22,661 nucleotides of DNA from Cyclostephanos tholiformis. Its lineage: Eukaryota > Bacillariophyta > Thalassiosirophyceae > Thalassiosirales > Thalassiosiraceae. This document shows, in pieces, positions 19,503-22,661 of this stretch; position 1 is the first letter of the stretch; every line of letters begins with the position of its first letter. The notes below the pieces were generated by a model. The model was given only the letters and a program-made list of their open reading frames with translations, had not been told where the DNA came from and ran no database searches. The DNA lies in the NCBI GenBank assembly GCA_036939975.1, contig JALLPB010000405.1, positions 1 to 22,661 of the forward strand, in the 5' to 3' direction. The position numbers were made by a program, and so were the translations under genes.

Positions 19503-19679
19503 GGTTGTTAAATCTAATAGGATGTGGAGTTGTGGTCGGGTTGTTTCTTAATTCTTTGCTTTTCACGGGTGGAGAGGTTCTCGTTGAATGAGAAAGATTT
19601 TGTGAGATCGCAAATAGTTCACATACAGCATCGAATCGTTTCAAAGTAAATACGATCGTGACTGGTTGGAAAGTAAATG

Positions 19680-19708
19680 CGACCGATGGGTCAGCCCCCC
19701 ATCGGTCG
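19680..19708. repeat. Inverted repeat, 11-bp arms, 7-nt loop
   Basis: CGACCGATGGG at 19680-19690 is the reverse complement of CCCATCGGTCG at 19698-19708. It lies about 180 bp upstream of the LPMO-GH19 start codon, so it could be a regulator site or 5' leader hairpin. Confidence 0.6.
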
Positions 19709-20075
19709 TTCAAGAAGAGTTGACGATCACATGACAAAAAGCTGCGTCGTTCGTGGTTCGTGGTTTGTGGTTGAGACACAGAAACAGAGAGAGATGAAAG
19801 ATCAGACATGGAAGAGGTTCGCATGTTTTTGGTGGTTTGCATTTTTAATTAAGGGATCCAAATGCGATGTAGTCGAGACACTTTCCAGTACTCATTCCTG
19901 TGTAGAACGATATTGGGTACGACATATTGATGGGTGTCTCAAGAGAAAAGATGTTATTGACTGATCTTTCCAGTTGTTGAGGGCGGGGCGGGTATGAACA
20001 TCATGTGTTGGCGATCAGACTAAACAAGACGTGCAACACGCGCTACGCCGACCAGGGAGCCCATCCTGTGTGTCT

Positions 20076-20097
20076 CTCAGATTATGTATAATCTGAG
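20076..20097. repeat. Interrupted palindrome, 10-bp arms
   Basis: CTCAGATTAT at 20076-20085 and ATAATCTGAG at 20088-20097 are perfect reverse complements around a GT centre. No neighbouring gene start explains it; a transposon end or protein-binding site is possible. Confidence 0.6.
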
Positions 20098-20601
20098 TGG
20101 AAGCAAACCTAAAGTGAGATGGGGGAGAAACGAGATCAAGACATTCCCAGTAACCAGTAAGGTTCCCGTAAGACGTACGAAGGAATCCCCAGATATCAAA
20201 GTTAAAAAGAGCAAGAATGTCTCCCAGCCTCACTAAGTCTGCAAATGAAGTAAAGGGCAGACTTGAGGCTGAAACTAAAGGCTGGAGGAAGAATGTAAAA
20301 TCAATAGCCATAAATTATTTACTACTCTGTTCCACATATTTTCATATTTTGACGTACAGACTGTACAACATTTTTTCATATATATTTTTATACTATGTTT
20401 TAACAGATTCCTACATTGCGAATCACCTTTGCCAAAACTTAGTTCAGCTTTTTTCGCAAGAAAGGAACCTGACCCAACTGATGCACACCTCGCACCTAGA
20501 TATAGTACTAAAAAAGAGTATTACGATGGATCGCATGTTGGCCCTCTATTTTCCCGCTCTTTGTCCTCCAAGAACAGGTGACTGGCACATCCGATGGGAA
20601 G

Positions 20602-21060
20602 CTACTCATCTGGGGCGTACTTCCTATCATCCCCTACCTCAAAATTGTGGTCATAATCCTTGTTACCCCACTCGACTTTGCCTACAAAGTTGTGGAAAAT
20701 GTCCTCCAATACATCCAATCGATGGAGCCGCCATCCCATCCGGCGGAGCCCATCCATGCTACTTCCGTCGGCAGCATCGTCACGATGATTGTGTGCATTG
20801 TCGGGGCCATCGCATTGTGCATCTGCATCAGAGCCATCGCTTGCTGGCACATTGGATCCAGTGAGGGACAGCCATCAAACTCAACAATCAACTCTTCTTG
20901 TTCTTTGTCTTCAATCAAGTCAAGGTGGGCGACTGTGGCCATGGCCACTGCAATGGTGACGATGCAACAATCAAAAAAATTGTTGAGACTGCGGAAGTAG
21001 TAGAATCGTGGTGAAGGAAAAATGACATGAGGACATGTGAGCTTACCATTTGCTTCCTTG
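20602..21060 (-). pseudogene. Unassigned transposon-like coding remnant
   Basis: Two overlapping minus-strand frames read as one protein broken by a frameshift near 20730: an acidic segment (LDLIEDKEQEELIVEFDGCPSL-type) followed by a Met-rich part, continuing in the other frame as VLEDIFHNFVGKVEWGNKDYDHNF. The composition resembles accessory or N-terminal parts of algal DNA transposons, but I cannot assign a family. GTAAGC at about 21046 and TTCCGCAG near 20997 could bound a 62-nt intron. Confidence 0.35.
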
Positions 21061-21109
21061 TCAGTGGCGATGAAAGCAGTGATTGTGGCTTCATTGATGT
21101 CGGCGCCAG

Positions 21110-21705
21110 CAATGAGTGCTTGGCATGGTAGATGCATTGGGAAGTCTTTGCCAAGAACGCAAGCGATTTGCATCTTGCCAATGTGCAAGAGTTTGTATTG
21201 GTTGCCGTCGGCAGAAAGGAGGACGGAATTCATTTCAATCTGCACCATTGAAGTTTGGCATATGCCTTCTCAATGTTGGCAATCAGCTCATCAAGGTTCT
21301 CTATGGGTTTCGAATACTGCACCATCTGAATTGTGCGAAAAAAGGCAAGATCCAGCAAAATCATGTCGGGTGACTTTGCCAGCTGGGTGATGAAGTTGAT
21401 ATCTCAACCGGCTTTGTCTCCCACCTGTTCAAGATTCTGGATGAATCATTTGCCCAACCTTCCTGGCTGGGGATGCACCGGTGCATTGTCAAGTTGAATT
21501 TTGATGACACAATCCTCCCATGCTGGCCATTTTTCCATTATAGCTGGAAGTAATTTGCTAATATACATCTCCTCACTCGTCGCTTTTGTCACATTCACCG
21601 TACAAGTTTCAAGAGTCCCGGCAGGTTGATTGCGCGAACTCCTCGTCGCTGGGACCTGTTTCACAAAGAACCAGGACCTGATTTTCCCATCCCACCAGAC
21701 CCCTG
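21110..21705 (-). pseudogene. Degenerate Tc1/mariner-like transposase
   Basis: Minus-strand blocks in order: FVKQVPATRSSRNQPAGTLE, SKLLPAIMEKWP, IKIQLDNAPVHPQPGRLG (second catalytic Asp region), SPDMILLDLAFFRTIQ (third acidic region) and ENLDELIANIEKAYAKLQW, then GNQYKLLHIGK in a shifted frame. In-frame stops at about 21446 and 21408 and a frameshift near 21240 disable it. The N-terminal DNA-binding part is absent; instead the Harbinger-like fragment abuts directly, suggesting rearranged or nested elements. Confidence 0.6.
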
Positions 21706-22110
21706 TGCCTTGAACAATTCAATATCATTATTGCAGGGGATAGCAACTCTTGCTAGCAGATCGTTTTTGAACATCTCCACCATTAACCTGATGCCGAATC
21801 TCAGATAAACAGACAGGTTTGATAAGGTCAGTCCAAAAACAAGTTGTAAAACATTAAGTGAGCCCCTGGTGTGCGTCCAAACCAAAACAAGCCCAAGGCA
21901 ATCCGCAGGCTGAACTACCCTCTTTTGCCCACGGGTGTAGTTGAACTCAACAATCATCCCGGACTCATCGAAAGGTGTGTGTCCGGAAAACATTGGACCG
22001 AACTTATCGAGGATCCTGTCAAATGACAGGCAGTCAAAGCCCATCATTGTGATATATGCCTGGTTGTTTTGCAATGCAAGCAATTTTTGCCGCGGAGACA
22101 GCGCCAGTGA
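21706..22110 (-). pseudogene. Harbinger/DDE_Tnp_4-like transposase fragment
   Basis: An open minus-strand frame carries NQAYITMMGFDCLSF, then FGPMFSGHTPFD, an Arg/Lys-rich RGQKRVVQPADCLGLVLVW segment, and SLNVLQLVFGLTLSNLSVYL-type helix-turn sequence preceding FGIRLMVEMFKND. This resembles the region upstream of the DDE core in Harbinger-type elements. The nuclease core itself is missing because the frame runs into Tc1-like sequence near 21700. The assignment rests on remembered family character and is moderate at best. Confidence 0.5.
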
Positions 22111-22130
22111 AATCAGCGCACACCAAGGGG

Positions 22131-22607
22131 CTTTTTCATTAGCTGTTCGATAGGCTCTTTGTTTTAGCCAAGTGGCCGTGAACTGCCGATGATGATGAGT
22201 TTAAACCATGCACTCCTGCTCTTCAGTTGAAATGATGTGATGGATGCGGAGTTAGTATCTGATACCCCGATGGGGGGAGGAATGTTAGGAGCCGGTGGTG
22301 GCTGGGGTGGAGGAGGAGGTAGAGAGCCATGGGATGGCCTGGTTGAAGTTGTTGATTTAATGGTGGGCATTTGGATTGCTTTTTCATTAGCTGTTTGGAT
22401 GGCTCTTTGGTTTTGCCAAGTGAACTGCCAATGACGACCAATTTACACCGTGCCCTCCTGCCTTTCAGTCGAAATGATGTGATGGATGCAAAGTTAGTAT
22501 CTGATACCCCGACGGAGGAAGTAATGTTAGGGGCCGGTGGTGGCTGGGGTGGTGGAGGTGGAGGGCCATGGGATGGGCTGGTTGGAGTTGTTGATTTAGT
22601 GGAATAA
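22131..22607. repeat. 248-bp tandem duplication, two diverged copies
   Basis: The sequence beginning CTTTTTCATTAGCTGTT at 22131 recurs at 22379, a period of 248. Both copies continue through GAAATGATGTGATGGATG, TTAGTATCTGATACCCCGA and a Gly/Trp-codon-rich GGTGGTGGCTGGGGTGG block. The copies differ by scattered substitutions and small indels. On the minus strand they encode a Pro-rich, Ser/Thr-rich stretch, probably N-terminal to the Harbinger-like fragment. Confidence 0.85.
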
Positions 22608-22661
22608 ATGAGTGATGTTGTTAAGTAAGAAGGTGCTGCTGAGGTACCTTTGAGGTGGGTG

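Larger units (their letters stand above)
19503..20601. other. Upstream region of the LPMO-GH19 gene, no gene supported
   Basis: Contains an 11-bp inverted repeat at 19680-19708, a 22-bp interrupted palindrome at 20076-20097, a dispersed-repeat segment at about 19519-19572, and an AT-rich stretch at about 20310-20400. A 98-codon frame on the minus strand (20015-20311) and a 215-codon frame on the plus strand (20217-20864) have no recognisable motifs; I do not call either a gene. Confidence 0.4.

Noticed and set aside
20015..20311. 98-codon minus-strand frame
   Set aside because: Ordinary-looking composition but no motif, no splice partners and no neighbour context; not distinguishable from chance or repeat remnant.
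20217..20864. 215-codon plus-strand frame
   Set aside because: It crosses AT-rich DNA and is antisense to the transposon remnant; His/Cys-rich tail is a strand shadow.
1..22661. tRNA, rRNA or CRISPR arrays
   Set aside because: Looked for T-arm-like GGTTCGAATCC motifs and regularly spaced repeats on both strands and found none; a covariance-model scan was not possible.

Overview
This looks like nuclear DNA of a stramenopile alga, most likely a diatom. Six of the nine recognisable genes are split by short GT-AG introns of 72-192 nt. Genes alternate strands at close spacing. Low-complexity Asp, Gly, Pro and Thr tracts are frequent, and the ends of the gene block carry decayed PiggyBac, Tc1/mariner and Harbinger-like transposons. 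I see no bacterial operon structure, CRISPR array or rRNA. Species is not determinable; two chitin-active loci would suit a chitin-forming centric diatom (inference).

Layout. 109-1572 (+): secreted GH18 chitinase-like protein, two exons. 2360-3710 (-): five-exon DUF92/TMEM19-VTE6 family membrane protein. 3977-4462 (+): tRNA-splicing endonuclease catalytic-domain protein, followed by an in-frame poly-Asp tract. 4851-5972 (-): coiled-coil protein of unknown role. 6126-6812 (+): Mpv17/PMP22-family membrane protein. 7003-10427 (-): class I ribonucleotide reductase large subunit, four exons, with a long N-terminal extension. 11033-12310 (+): endonuclease V. 12727-13722 (-): broken PiggyBac transposase. 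14431-15438 (+): RRP46/EXOSC5-like exosome subunit. 16043-19502 (-): eight-exon gene for a secreted multimodular chitin-degrading enzyme. About 20600-22661: transposon debris, including a 248-bp tandem duplication.

Most notable is the gene at 16043-19502. Splicing by eye joins eight exons in one frame into a 926-residue protein: signal peptide, copper-type lytic polysaccharide monooxygenase (LPMO) starting with the histidine-brace His, CBM18, CBM14, a Thr/Pro-rich linker, and a GH19 chitinase catalytic domain. This puts oxidative and hydrolytic chitin cleavage plus two kinds of chitin-binding module in one polypeptide. A GH18 gene lies about 14.5 kb away in the same window.

The other genes are housekeeping: nucleotide synthesis (RNR), inosine-directed nucleic-acid cleavage (endonuclease V), RNA processing (SEN-type nuclease, exosome) and organelle membrane functions. 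RNR and endonuclease V diverge from a shared 605-bp region. All exon boundaries were derived by eye from splice signals, reading frame and family motifs and have no transcript support here.
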